Origin: CAXMQS01 sp964195995
Lineage (GTDB): Bacteria > Actinomycetota > Acidimicrobiia > Spongiisociales > JAOTWH01
Direction of reading: 5' to 3'
DNA: 11,941 bases
Assembly: GCA_964195995.1 (NCBI GenBank)
Contig: CAXMQS010000047.1
Span: 1 to 11,941, forward strand
Each line of letters opens with the position of its first letter. The stretch's first letter is position 1. This document shows positions 5,765 to 11,941 of this stretch, one piece after another. Under the pieces are notes generated by a model. It ran no database searches. It saw nothing but the letters and a program-made list of their open reading frames with translations, and had not been told where the DNA came from. The translations under genes and the position numbers were made by a program.

Positions 5765-6579
5765 TCGAAGGTAGCGATGTAGAAGTTCGGTACGGCTCGG
5801 TGGTGGCTCTCGCCAGCTCGAGCTTCTCGATCCCCTCCAACGCGGTCACAGCTCTTATCGGACCCAACGGCTCCGGTAAGTCGTCCCTCCTCAATGCCAT
5901 CGCCGGCCTGGTCGGGTCCGGATCGGTCACCATCGGCGGCGCTACCGCCGACCGCCAGCGAAGTCGCGTCGCCTACGTTCTGCAGACCACCAAGGTCAAC
6001 GAGTCGATGCCGGTGACAGTGCGCGAGGTGGTGACCATGGGCCGCTTCACGACCTTGGGGGCCTTTGGCAGACTGACCAACCTTGACCGCGATGCGGTCG
6101 ATGTTGCGATGGACCGGCTCGGACTCGCCGACATCGCCGAGCGTCATCTCGGTGAGCTTTCGGGCGGCGAGCGGCAGCGGGTATTCGTTGCCCAGGGGCT
6201 CGCCCAGGATCACGATGTGTTGCTGCTCGACGAGCCCTTTACGGCTGTTGACGTTGTCTCCCACCAGGCGATCGAAAAGGCCATAGTCGATGAACGTGGG
6301 ACGGGTTGCAGCGTTGTCATGAGCACCCACGACCTGTCGGTTGCCTCGGCGACCGACCACGTGATCCTGCTGGCGGGGAAGGTCGTGGCCGAAGGCCTGC
6401 CGGCCGAGGCTCTGACGACGGAGACACTGTCCGCTGCGTACGGGACTCGATTCATGCGCCTCGAGGACGGGCGCTTCTTCATCGACGATCCGGCCCATAC
6501 TCCGGTGCCCGGCAGACACAGTCACCTCGAACGGACGATCCATCCCGAGGCGCCGGGCGGCGCGCTCCACGACGGTTGA
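5758..6579 (+). CDS. znuC: Zinc/manganese ABC transporter ATP-binding protein
   Basis: A 273-aa cytoplasmic ATPase of the ABC superfamily that would energise the ABC-3 permease encoded divergently. Visible motifs: Walker A GPNGSGKS (35-42), Q-loop Gln76 (AYVLQ), signature LSGGERQR (134-141), Walker B VLLLDEP with catalytic Glu159, D-loop near 163-166, and H-loop His191 (STHD). The order and spacing fit the MntB/ZnuC subgroup. After the core (about residue 243) there is a ~30-residue tail with five His residues, which could bind metal. The GTG at 5758 overlaps the regulator's TGA (5762-5764) by 7 nt and has a strong ribosome site. Its own TGA overlaps the next start as TGATG. Splitting the ATPase from its permease into opposite operons is less usual but keeps all parts around one operator. 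Confidence 0.93.
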   Translation: MLIEGSDVEVRYGSVVALASSSFSIPSNAVTALIGPNGSGKSSLLNAIAGLVGSGSVTIGGATADRQRSRVAYVLQTTKVNESMPVTVREVVTMGRFTTLGAFGRLTNLDRDAVDVAMDRLGLADIAERHLGELSGGERQRVFVAQGLAQDHDVLLLDEPFTAVDVVSHQAIEKAIVDERGTGCSVVMSTHDLSVASATDHVILLAGKVVAEGLPAEALTTETLSAAYGTRFMRLEDGRFFIDDPAHTPVPGRHSHLERTIHPEAPGGALHDG

Positions 6580-7730
6580 TGTTGAACCTCCTCTCCCGCC
6601 TGGCTGCGCGGCTGCCCAAGAACGTGAGGGCAGTGCTGCGTCGGGTGCCGCTGCTGCACCGTCTGCGCGCCCGCTCCGTCGGACGGCCGGAACTCGAAGG
6701 ACCTGGCTCTGGGGAGCTCCGAGCTGTGGTCCATCTTCCGGACTGGTGTCGCTGGGACGTCATGCGGCAGCGGCCGCAGGCGATTGCCGCCGCCTTCGCC
6801 AAGGCGGGACACGACGTCTATTTCGTCGACCCGCTCGAGCCCCGCTCCAGAAAGGCAGATGGCGTCAACATCGTTCCGTCGATTCGCGAGACGCCGCGGC
6901 GGGGCGTGCTGCTCATGGTTCACTTCCCACCGCTGCGTGAGCTGTTCGAGCACTACAAGGACGCCGCCGTCTTCTACGACATCTTCGATGATCTCACGAT
7001 CTTCGATCCCGACGAGGTCGACCTGCCTGCATCGCGCCGGGTTAGGGCACACCATCCGGAGCTGGTGCAGAGCGCCGATGTTGTCGCGGCGTCGGCGCGA
7101 GTGCTCCACGATCGCCATCGCTCAGAGCGCAGCGACTTGATCCTGGCGGAGAACGGCGTCGACCTCGATCGCTTTCGGTCAGCAACGGTTCGCCCTCCGG
7201 AGCTGCCGGAGGGCCCGATCGCCGGCTATCACGGCGCCGTCGCCGAGTGGTTCGACTTCGCCCTTCTCGGCGAGGTGGCGCGGACGCTGCCCGACTGGAA
7301 CTTCGTCCTGGTCGGCCCGGTACTCGCAGGAGCCGAGGAGGGGGCCGCGGCCTTCGCTGCCCTCGGCAATACCACTCTGATAGGACAGCAGAGCGCAGAT
7401 GATGTCCCCGCCTTCGTCCAGGCGTTCGATGTTGGACTAGTTCCTTTCCAGATCACCGAGATGACAGAGGGAGTGAGCCCGCTCAAACTCTTCGAGTACC
7501 TCGCGGCCGGTGTCCCCGTGGTGTCGACTCCGCTGCCGGCCGCGATCGATTCTCCTTCGACGGTGGTGGCCGGCGACACCGCCGCGTTCGCGGCGGCGAT
7601 CCGCCGCGCCGATGCCAACGACACCGCGTGGCGCTCGGCGGCGGATGCCGAAGCCGAGAGCGCGGCCTGGACGCGGCGGTTGCAGCCGATCCTGGATCGC
7701 CTCGAAGAGCTCGGCCGGCGTCGTGTCTAG
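6579..7730 (+). CDS. GT4-type glycosyltransferase (first of three)
   Basis: A 383-aa GT-B fold glycosyltransferase, predicted retaining, using a nucleotide sugar at the cytoplasmic face. Residues 1-40 are basic and amphipathic, possibly membrane-associating. The N-terminal Rossmann half begins HLPDWCRWDVMRQRPQ (52-67), a motif seen in TuaH-like transferases; FYDIFDDLTIF is at 132-142 and ENGVDLDRF (191-199) marks the domain junction. The C-terminal half has GYHGAVAEWFDF (216-227) and the donor-binding loop VSPLKLFEYLAAGVPVVSTPLP (299-320), with the Glu of KLFEY as the expected nucleotide-sugar contact. The ATG at 6579 shares its A with the ATPase stop (TGATG), so it is translated by re-initiation within the regulator-ATPase operon. 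A longer reading upstream overlaps the ATPase and is rejected. Sugar and acceptor are unknown; envelope polysaccharide or glycolipid synthesis is an inference. Confidence 0.85.
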   Translation: MLNLLSRLAARLPKNVRAVLRRVPLLHRLRARSVGRPELEGPGSGELRAVVHLPDWCRWDVMRQRPQAIAAAFAKAGHDVYFVDPLEPRSRKADGVNIVPSIRETPRRGVLLMVHFPPLRELFEHYKDAAVFYDIFDDLTIFDPDEVDLPASRRVRAHHPELVQSADVVAASARVLHDRHRSERSDLILAENGVDLDRFRSATVRPPELPEGPIAGYHGAVAEWFDFALLGEVARTLPDWNFVLVGPVLAGAEEGAAAFAALGNTTLIGQQSADDVPAFVQAFDVGLVPFQITEMTEGVSPLKLFEYLAAGVPVVSTPLPAAIDSPSTVVAGDTAAFAAAIRRADANDTAWRSAADAEAESAAWTRRLQPILDRLEELGRRRV

Positions 7731-8961
7731 CTCGAAGCCAGCCGTCTTGCTGGTGACACCATCGCCGCTGCTCCCAGCCGATTCCGGCGGCCGCATCTAC
7801 ACCTGGGAGCTGGCCTCGCAGTTGGCAGTCGGATTCGACTACCACCTGTTGGCGATGTGCAACGAGGACGAGCGGGCGCAGCTCGATGCCGGCGGTTCCT
7901 CACTGATGGATCAGTACCTAACGGTGTTTCGCTCGGTGACCTTCGTCGACCGGCCGCCGATACCTGCTGAGTTGCCGCGGCGACGGGTGTTGCGTCATCT
8001 GTGGTTCCACCTCAGGCACAAGCTGCCGCTGATGGACGTCTCCTACTACTCAGCAGAGGCCGTGGCCACCGCCAAGCGCTTGATCGAGCAAGAAGGCATC
8101 GACCTGATCGAGGTCGACCACCTGCAGATGGCGTTCGTCAAGTCGCTTGTGCCTGATTCGCCGGCGATCTTGGTCAATCACAACATCGAGACCGATATCT
8201 ACCCATTCTTCCGGACGGATCGCTGGAGCCGTGCGGCGATGGCCGTTTGGCTTGCCTTCGGCTGGTTCAGCAGGCGCAACGGAGAGGCCATCGAACTCAA
8301 GAACCGGCTCGGCTTCGAGGCCAAGATCTTCATCTCTCCCAACGATGCCACGAGGGCCGACTTGTCCTGCCCCAAGACGGTGGTTCCCTTGCCGGTCGCT
8401 GCGAGGGCGAACGACAGGGCGTTCGATGCCGGCCCAATCAGGATGCTGTGGCTCGGGGGGTTCGACTGGCCCCCTAACTCCGTTGGCGTTCGGTGGCTCA
8501 TCGAGGAGGTGTGGCCCCTCGTCAGTGACAGGTTGCCCCAGGCCGAGCTGCACATCGTCGGCAGCAACCCGCCCAGTGATCTCGGCTCTGCCGACGGCCG
8601 GATCACGTTCCACGGCTATCAGGAAGACGTCGATGGTTGGCGGGACCGAGCGGACGTCCTCCTCGCACCGCTGCTCACAGGCAGCGGGGTTCGGGTGAAG
8701 ATCGTTGAGGCATTGGCTGCCGGCCTTCCGGTTGTTTCGACCTCCAAAGGCTGTGAGGGTCTTGCGGTGACGAACGGGCTCGACATCGTTGTGGCGGACG
8801 AACCAGAGGCTTTCGCCGACGCCGTCGTCGGGCTCGCCAACGACCCGGCTGCACGCTCCCGCCTCAGTGCGGGAGGTGTGGCGTACGCCGCAGCGCAGCA
8901 CTCGCCGACCCACGTGGCGGCGGTCAAGGCCGAGGTCCTGAACAAGGCGCTCTCCCGCTAG
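7723..8961 (+). CDS. GT4-type glycosyltransferase (second of three)
   Basis: A 412-aa GT-B glycosyltransferase. The start region VLLVTPSPLLPADSGGRIYTWEL (8-30) is the typical first strand and Gly-rich acceptor-side loop of GT4 enzymes. HNIETDIY (153-160) matches the family's HNVE motif. ISPNDATRADL (204-214) is the interdomain segment, and the donor loop GSGVRVKIVEALAAGLPVVST (320-340) is followed by KGCEGL, with Glu329 as the likely sugar-nucleotide contact. It resembles transferases annotated as PF13692. It differs from the first and third genes, which share a different motif set, so it probably makes a different linkage. The GTG at 7723 overlaps the preceding TAG by 8 nt; no good ribosome site is visible and a TTG at 7753 is a less likely alternative. 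Much of the longer upstream frame overlaps the first glycosyltransferase and lacks family motifs. Substrate unknown. Confidence 0.85.
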   Translation: MSSSKPAVLLVTPSPLLPADSGGRIYTWELASQLAVGFDYHLLAMCNEDERAQLDAGGSSLMDQYLTVFRSVTFVDRPPIPAELPRRRVLRHLWFHLRHKLPLMDVSYYSAEAVATAKRLIEQEGIDLIEVDHLQMAFVKSLVPDSPAILVNHNIETDIYPFFRTDRWSRAAMAVWLAFGWFSRRNGEAIELKNRLGFEAKIFISPNDATRADLSCPKTVVPLPVAARANDRAFDAGPIRMLWLGGFDWPPNSVGVRWLIEEVWPLVSDRLPQAELHIVGSNPPSDLGSADGRITFHGYQEDVDGWRDRADVLLAPLLTGSGVRVKIVEALAAGLPVVSTSKGCEGLAVTNGLDIVVADEPEAFADAVVGLANDPAARSRLSAGGVAYAAAQHSPTHVAAVKAEVLNKALSR

Positions 8962-8996
8962 TCGAGGAGAGCCCGGCCGGCCCCGAACGCTCTCGA

Positions 8997-9002
8997 TAGC
9001 CT
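8997..9002 (+). promoter_or_regulatory. -10 box of a leaderless promoter for the third glycosyltransferase
   Basis: TAGCCT (TANNNT) is followed after 6 nt by the GTG at 9009. The 47-bp gap 8962-9008 has no ribosome site next to the start and no clear -35. The pattern matches the boxes before 2317 and 10628 and suggests that this gene has its own transcript even though it follows the two-glycosyltransferase operon. Confidence 0.5.
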
Positions 9003-9008
9003 CGCGCC

Positions 9009-10610
9009 GTGGCGATTATCCCGACCTCCGTTCGCAAGGTCCTGAAGCCTTTGATTCCGCGGCGAGTCCGCGATCGGGTCAAGCAACGCCGGTTGGGCAG
9101 CCAGGTCACATCGAACGTTGATGTCATCGTTGGCGGCAAGCTGCGAGCGTGGCGGTGGCGGGCCACAACGCCAAGCACCTACCGGGTGGGAGTCCCTTCT
9201 CCCGCAGGGCCAACGACCGACACCGTCTTCATTCCTCCGGGTGATCCCAAAGGACTGGCCACCCTCGTCGGAGCCGGGGTGGATGTCGTCGTCGCGGCCA
9301 ACGCCTCACCTCCCTCTTGGCTCCACCGTGGTTCGGCGGCCCGCATAGAACCCATCGCTATGGCGGTCTCCGCACACGCACTCGACGATGTTGGGGGCTC
9401 ATCGGCGGATGCCGTCCCCGACCTCTTCAGCCGCCTCGACCAGGCAGGCCATCGGCTGGCTGTCGTTCCGACTGGTCGCCGGCCCCGGGCAAGACACCGC
9501 CTGGATCCCTTCGACGAACCGGCGGCCGTGGTCCTCGGCGCTGTCCCGTTGCGCGATGTTGGAGGCGGCAGTCGCGGGGCCCAGCTGACCATGGAACTGC
9601 TGGCGCGGGGCTATCGCGTTGCCTATGTGACCAGGTACGCGTCGTCGGGCTCGAGCGGCCTCGGCCTTCGCCACATCCATCCGCGCCTCGAGCAGTACGC
9701 CTATGACGACTTCGATGCCTCCTCATACTCGGCCCGAGCTCGCTCGTCGGATCGCATCGCTGTTTGCGAGATCCCGGTGCGCGACTACGTTCGCGATCTT
9801 GTCGCCCTTCGTGGCGCCGCTTTCGAGGTCATCTACGACCGGATCGACGACTGGTCGGACGCCGCCCTCGGGCTCGACTGGTACGAGCCTGAGGTGGAGC
9901 GAGCGATAATCGATGCCAGCTCTGCGCTGGTCGCCTCGGCCGAAACGCTCGTCGAGCAGCTTGGCTCCGGGGGCCGTTCGGTGACCTTGGTGCCGAACGG
10001 TGTCAATGATCGCCTGTTCACGGGCGATGTCGGAGAGCTGCCTCCGGATCTTCCGGAAGCCCGACCGCTGTTGGGGTATCACGGCTCGCTCTATGGCGAC
10101 TGGTTCGATTGGGATGCCGTTGTTGCGGTCGCCGAGGCCTACCCGCAGGGCGTTGTTGTCATCATCGGCGATGCCGATGAGCCGCCGCCGCTGCCTTCTA
10201 ACGTTCGCTTCCTTGGCGCCAAGCCGCAGTTCCAGCTTCCGGCCTATGTCGGACGCTACGACGTTGGATTGATCCCGTTCACCGTCACCCCGACCACCCA
10301 CGCGGTCAGTCCCCTCAAAGCTTTCGAATCCCTGGCGATGGGCATGCCGGTGGCCGGTCCGCCGCTGCGGGCGCTCGAAGGGATCGCGGGAGTCCACGTG
10401 GCGGACTCATTGCCAGACGCTGTTGCCAGCGCCCTCGACTCGCCGCGGCCCGATGGCCTCGAAGCCAGGCGAGTGCATGGCTGGGGCGATCGAATTGGCC
10501 GTCTGCTCGGAGCCATCGGCAAGGAGCTGCCGCCGCTCGCTGATCCAATGCCAAGGGTCGAGCTGCGACCGTTCGTTCGCTACCAACGGAGCGACCGGAG
10601 ACTTGGCTAG
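9009..10610 (+). CDS. Large glycosyltransferase (third) with extra N-terminal region
   Basis: A 533-aa protein whose C-terminal part, from about residue 172, is a GT4-type GT-B transferase. Landmarks: VPLRDVGGGSRGAQLTMELLARGYRV (179-204) as the acceptor-side Rossmann strand and Gly-rich loop, VIYDRIDDWSDA (274-285), VPNGVNDRLF (328-337), GYHGSLYGDWFDW (356-368) and VSPLKAFESLAMGMPVAGPPL (433-453). The GYHG..WFDW and VSPLK-FE-LA-GMPV signatures are shared with the first glycosyltransferase, so the two are probably distant paralogues with related donors. Residues 1-170 have no motif I recognise: a basic start, a short strand-rich section (VDVIVGGKLRAWRW) and GAGVDVVVAANASPPSWL, possibly a worn-down nucleotide-binding fold. 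The donor loop has Glu440. The GTG at 9009 is supported by the -10 box 6 nt before it. Role in envelope glycan assembly is inferred from its neighbours only. Confidence 0.82.
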   Translation: MAIIPTSVRKVLKPLIPRRVRDRVKQRRLGSQVTSNVDVIVGGKLRAWRWRATTPSTYRVGVPSPAGPTTDTVFIPPGDPKGLATLVGAGVDVVVAANASPPSWLHRGSAARIEPIAMAVSAHALDDVGGSSADAVPDLFSRLDQAGHRLAVVPTGRRPRARHRLDPFDEPAAVVLGAVPLRDVGGGSRGAQLTMELLARGYRVAYVTRYASSGSSGLGLRHIHPRLEQYAYDDFDASSYSARARSSDRIAVCEIPVRDYVRDLVALRGAAFEVIYDRIDDWSDAALGLDWYEPEVERAIIDASSALVASAETLVEQLGSGGRSVTLVPNGVNDRLFTGDVGELPPDLPEARPLLGYHGSLYGDWFDWDAVVAVAEAYPQGVVVIIGDADEPPPLPSNVRFLGAKPQFQLPAYVGRYDVGLIPFTVTPTTHAVSPLKAFESLAMGMPVAGPPLRALEGIAGVHVADSLPDAVASALDSPRPDGLEARRVHGWGDRIGRLLGAIGKELPPLADPMPRVELRPFVRYQRSDRRLG

Positions 10611-10614
10611 CGGT

Positions 10615-10620
10615 TAGCCT
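10615..10620 (+). promoter_or_regulatory. -10 box of a leaderless promoter for metF
   Basis: TAGCCT is followed after 7 nt by the GTG at 10628. The in-frame GTG at 10622 lies only 1 nt after the box and would not be on the transcript, so this element decides the start. It begins 4 nt after the preceding gene's stop. No -35 is evident. Confidence 0.55.
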
Positions 10621-10627
10621 TGTGGCC

Positions 10628-11575
10628 GTGAAGGTCATCGAACATCTCGATCGGGCCAGCGGGCCGCTGATCAGCTACGAGATCATTCCGCCAAGCCGCG
10701 GTGGGGATCTGGGAACGCTGCTGGCCCTCATCGAGGACCTGGCGCAGTTCGAGCCGCCATATATCGACATCACCAGTCACGCTGCCGAGGTCATCTACGA
10801 GGAAACACCAACCGGATACCAGAAGCGCGTTAAGCGCAAGCGTCCCGGGACGCTTGGGATCTGTGCCCTCCTCCAGAACAAGTACCAGATAGATGCCGTA
10901 CCGCACGTCCTGTGCGAAGGGTTCGCTCGCGAGGAGACCGAGGATTTCCTCATCGAGTTGCACTACCTGGGCATCGACAACGTCCTCGCCATCCGCGGCG
11001 ACGACTCCGGGTATCGCAAGCCCCTCGAGCACGGCCGGACCCGAAACGACCACGCATCAGAGCTGATCGCTCAGATCGCCGATCTCAACAAGGGCGTGTT
11101 CCAGGAGGATCTCCTCGATGCATCGCCAACCAACTTCTGCATCGGTGCCGCCGCCTATCCGGAGAAGCACTTCGAGGCCCCCAACCTCGCGGCCGACGTC
11201 GCCTGGGTGAAGGCCAAGGTCGATGCCGGCGCCTCCTACGTCGTCACTCAGATGTTCTTCGACAACGCCCACTACTTCCGTCTGCTGGAGGAGTGTCGGC
11301 GGCAGGGGATATCGGTCCCCATCATTCCTGGTCTCAAGATCCTCACTTCCAAGCGGCAGCTCACCTCGATTCCGAAGACCTTCTACTGTGAGATCCCGGA
11401 GGCCCTGGCAGACGAGGCGGCCGCCGCGGACGACAAGCATGTTCGCGACGTCGGGGTGGCGTGGGCGCTCGAGCAAAGCAGGGGCTTGTTGGAGAGCGGT
11501 GTTCCTTCCGTCCATCTCTACGTCATGGGCAACGCCAGGGCCGTGACGGCCCTGGTGCCGCAGCTGGGCCTATAG
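10628..11575 (+). CDS. metF: Methylenetetrahydrofolate reductase
   Basis: A 315-aa TIM-barrel flavoenzyme (PF02219) that reduces 5,10-methylene-THF to 5-methyl-THF, supplying methyl groups for methionine synthesis in the cytoplasm. Signatures in order: YEIIPPSRG (17-25) with the catalytic Glu18, YIDITSHAAE (45-54), VPHVLCEGF (91-99), NVLAIRGDD (118-126) with the folate-contacting Asp125, GAAAYPEKH (173-181), VVTQMFFDN (205-213) with Gln208, and PIIPGLKIL (231-239). It is slightly longer than E. coli MetF and lacks the eukaryotic regulatory domain. The HAAE form instead of the classic VTYGA is a subfamily variant that I recall from other phyla. The start is set by the -10 box; GTG 10622 is the alternative. 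A separate promoter makes it transcriptionally distinct from the glycosyltransferases, and no methionine-cycle neighbour is visible. Confidence 0.95.
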   Translation: MKVIEHLDRASGPLISYEIIPPSRGGDLGTLLALIEDLAQFEPPYIDITSHAAEVIYEETPTGYQKRVKRKRPGTLGICALLQNKYQIDAVPHVLCEGFAREETEDFLIELHYLGIDNVLAIRGDDSGYRKPLEHGRTRNDHASELIAQIADLNKGVFQEDLLDASPTNFCIGAAAYPEKHFEAPNLAADVAWVKAKVDAGASYVVTQMFFDNAHYFRLLEECRRQGISVPIIPGLKILTSKRQLTSIPKTFYCEIPEALADEAAAADDKHVRDVGVAWALEQSRGLLESGVPSVHLYVMGNARAVTALVPQLGL

Positions 11576-11593
11576 CCGCTCGGGTCTTCGTCT

Positions 11594-11720
11594 TTCCCCC
11601 CATAGGGGGGAGTACCGGCGAAGCCGGGGAGGGGGCTTCCTCGCCGGGCACTCATGTTGCTGAAGCCCCCTCCGCCTCCGAGCCCTGCGGGCTCTCCGGC
11701 ACCTCCCCCTAGGGGGGAGG
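11594..11720. repeat. Palindromic intergenic repeat element, copy 2 (complete)
   Basis: This lies directly downstream of metF. Left arm: CCCCCC-ATA-GGGGGG (11596-11610), CCGGC-GAA-GCCGG, then GGAGGGGGCTTC (11628-11639). Right arm: GAAGCCCCCTCC (11662-11673), its perfect 12-bp inverse partner across a 22-nt loop, then GAGCCC-TGC-GGGCTC, CCGGC and CTCCCCC-TA-GGGGGGAG (11704-11719). The reverse complement of the right arm aligns with the left along most of its length, so the element can fold into one long hairpin of ~125 nt with smaller hairpins inside. Positions 11596-11706 match copy 3 with only one G of difference. No coding sense is apparent. Confidence 0.85.
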
Positions 11721-11725
11721 ACACC

Positions 11726-11851
11726 GTGAGTCGCTCCACGATCCCCAGGATCAGGTCTTGGTCTCGCCCCCCTAGGGGGGCGGAAACTGTGAGTCGCTCC
11801 AAGATCCCCAGGATCGGGTCTTGGTCTCTCCCCCCATAGGGGGGAGTACCG
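11726..11851. repeat. Two-copy 63-bp tandem repeat between palindromic elements
   Basis: Unit one starts at 11726 and unit two at 11789, both with GTGAGTCGCTCCA, then GATCCCCAGGATC and GGTCTTGGTCTC, and each runs into a C6/G6 palindrome. Unit one ends in CCCCCC-TA-GGGGGG, which with its flanks is a 16-bp perfect palindrome (11766-11781). Unit two runs into the ATA-loop palindrome that begins copy 3, and its last ~20 bases overlap that copy. The units differ at only a few positions (for example ACG/AAG, TCAGG/TCGGG). Together with copies 2 and 3 the gene-free stretch 11576-11941 is almost wholly repeat; only ~18 nt after the metF stop are unexplained. Confidence 0.8.
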
Positions 11852-11941
11852 GCGAAGCCGGGGAGGGGGGCTTCCTCGCCGGGCACTCATGTTGCTGAAG
11901 CCCCCTCCGCCTCCGAGCCCTGCGGGCTCTCCGGCACCTCC
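11828..11941. repeat. Palindromic intergenic repeat element, copy 3 (cut by window end)
   Basis: Starts with CTCCCCCC-ATA-GGGGGGAG and follows copy 2 base for base from 11830 to 11941, with a single extra G in the G-run (GGGGGG at 11865-11870). Its first 49 nt are also identical to 3092-3140 in copy 1. The right-hand closing palindrome lies beyond the window. Confidence 0.85.

Noticed and set aside
6306..6578. Upstream extension of the first glycosyltransferase
   Set aside because: It overlaps the ATPase, shows no transferase motif, and the TGATG junction gives a normal coupled start.
7510..7722. Upstream extension of the second glycosyltransferase
   Set aside because: It overlaps the preceding gene and is Arg/Pro-rich; the family's first strand begins just after the GTG at 7723.
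11654..11890. Small reading frames in the terminal repeat block
   Set aside because: They consist of translated C/G-run repeats, appear on both strands and have no start signals.
11594..11941. CRISPR array
   Set aside because: The repeats are long palindromic elements and a 63-bp direct tandem with near-identical spacers, no cas genes are present, and there are too few units.

Overview
The window is 11.9 kb of high-GC bacterial chromosome, by eye in the low-to-mid 60s % GC. It is densely coded, with short or overlapping gene junctions, GTG starts, lipoprotein signal peptides, and several genes whose start codon lies 6-7 nt after a TANNNT -10 box (the leaderless layout common in Actinomycetota). 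My best guess is an actinobacterium, perhaps of the Acidimicrobiia type. That placement is inference; no rRNA or other decisive marker is present. All the genes are of recognisable types. I found no phage, IS, CRISPR, tRNA or rRNA.

Layout. (1) 30-953 (+): a heme-type ABC substrate-binding lipoprotein. It is convergent with (2) 950-2182 (-), a DEAD-box RNA helicase, and the two share one CTAG as both stop codons. (3) 2317-3054 (+): a membrane-anchored YceI-family protein, divergent from the helicase. (4) 3055-3357: a gene-free block filled by a palindromic repeat element between convergent genes. (5) 3358-5299 (-): a tightly coupled operon of metal-binding lipoprotein (ZnuA/TroA type), ABC-3 permease (ZnuB type) and a small DUF1992 protein, with both junctions being ATGA overlaps. 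(6) 5315-8961 (+): a divergent operon of a Fur-family regulator (Zur-like), the transporter ATPase (ZnuC type) and two GT4-type glycosyltransferases. (7) 9009-10610 (+): a third, longer glycosyltransferase with its own apparent promoter. (8) 10628-11575 (+): methylenetetrahydrofolate reductase (metF), also with its own promoter. (9) 11576-11941: a second gene-free repeat block with one complete and one truncated copy of the palindromic element separated by a 63-bp tandem repeat.

Functionally, the centre is a metal-uptake regulon. Regulator and ATPase are read rightwards, and binding protein and permease leftwards. Only 15 bp separate the two start codons, and a Fur/Zur-type palindrome overlaps both the regulator's -10 box and the znuA start codon. 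One operator could therefore control all four genes and, through coupled translation, DUF1992 and two glycosyltransferases. The three glycosyltransferases probably act in cell-envelope polysaccharide or glycoconjugate assembly; acceptors and sugars cannot be read from sequence.

The observations most worth following are the palindromic element family, the repeated leaderless promoter pattern, the single compact metal-responsive operator, and the loss of an expected ligand position in the heme-type binding protein. I did not find convincing evidence of an entirely new system.
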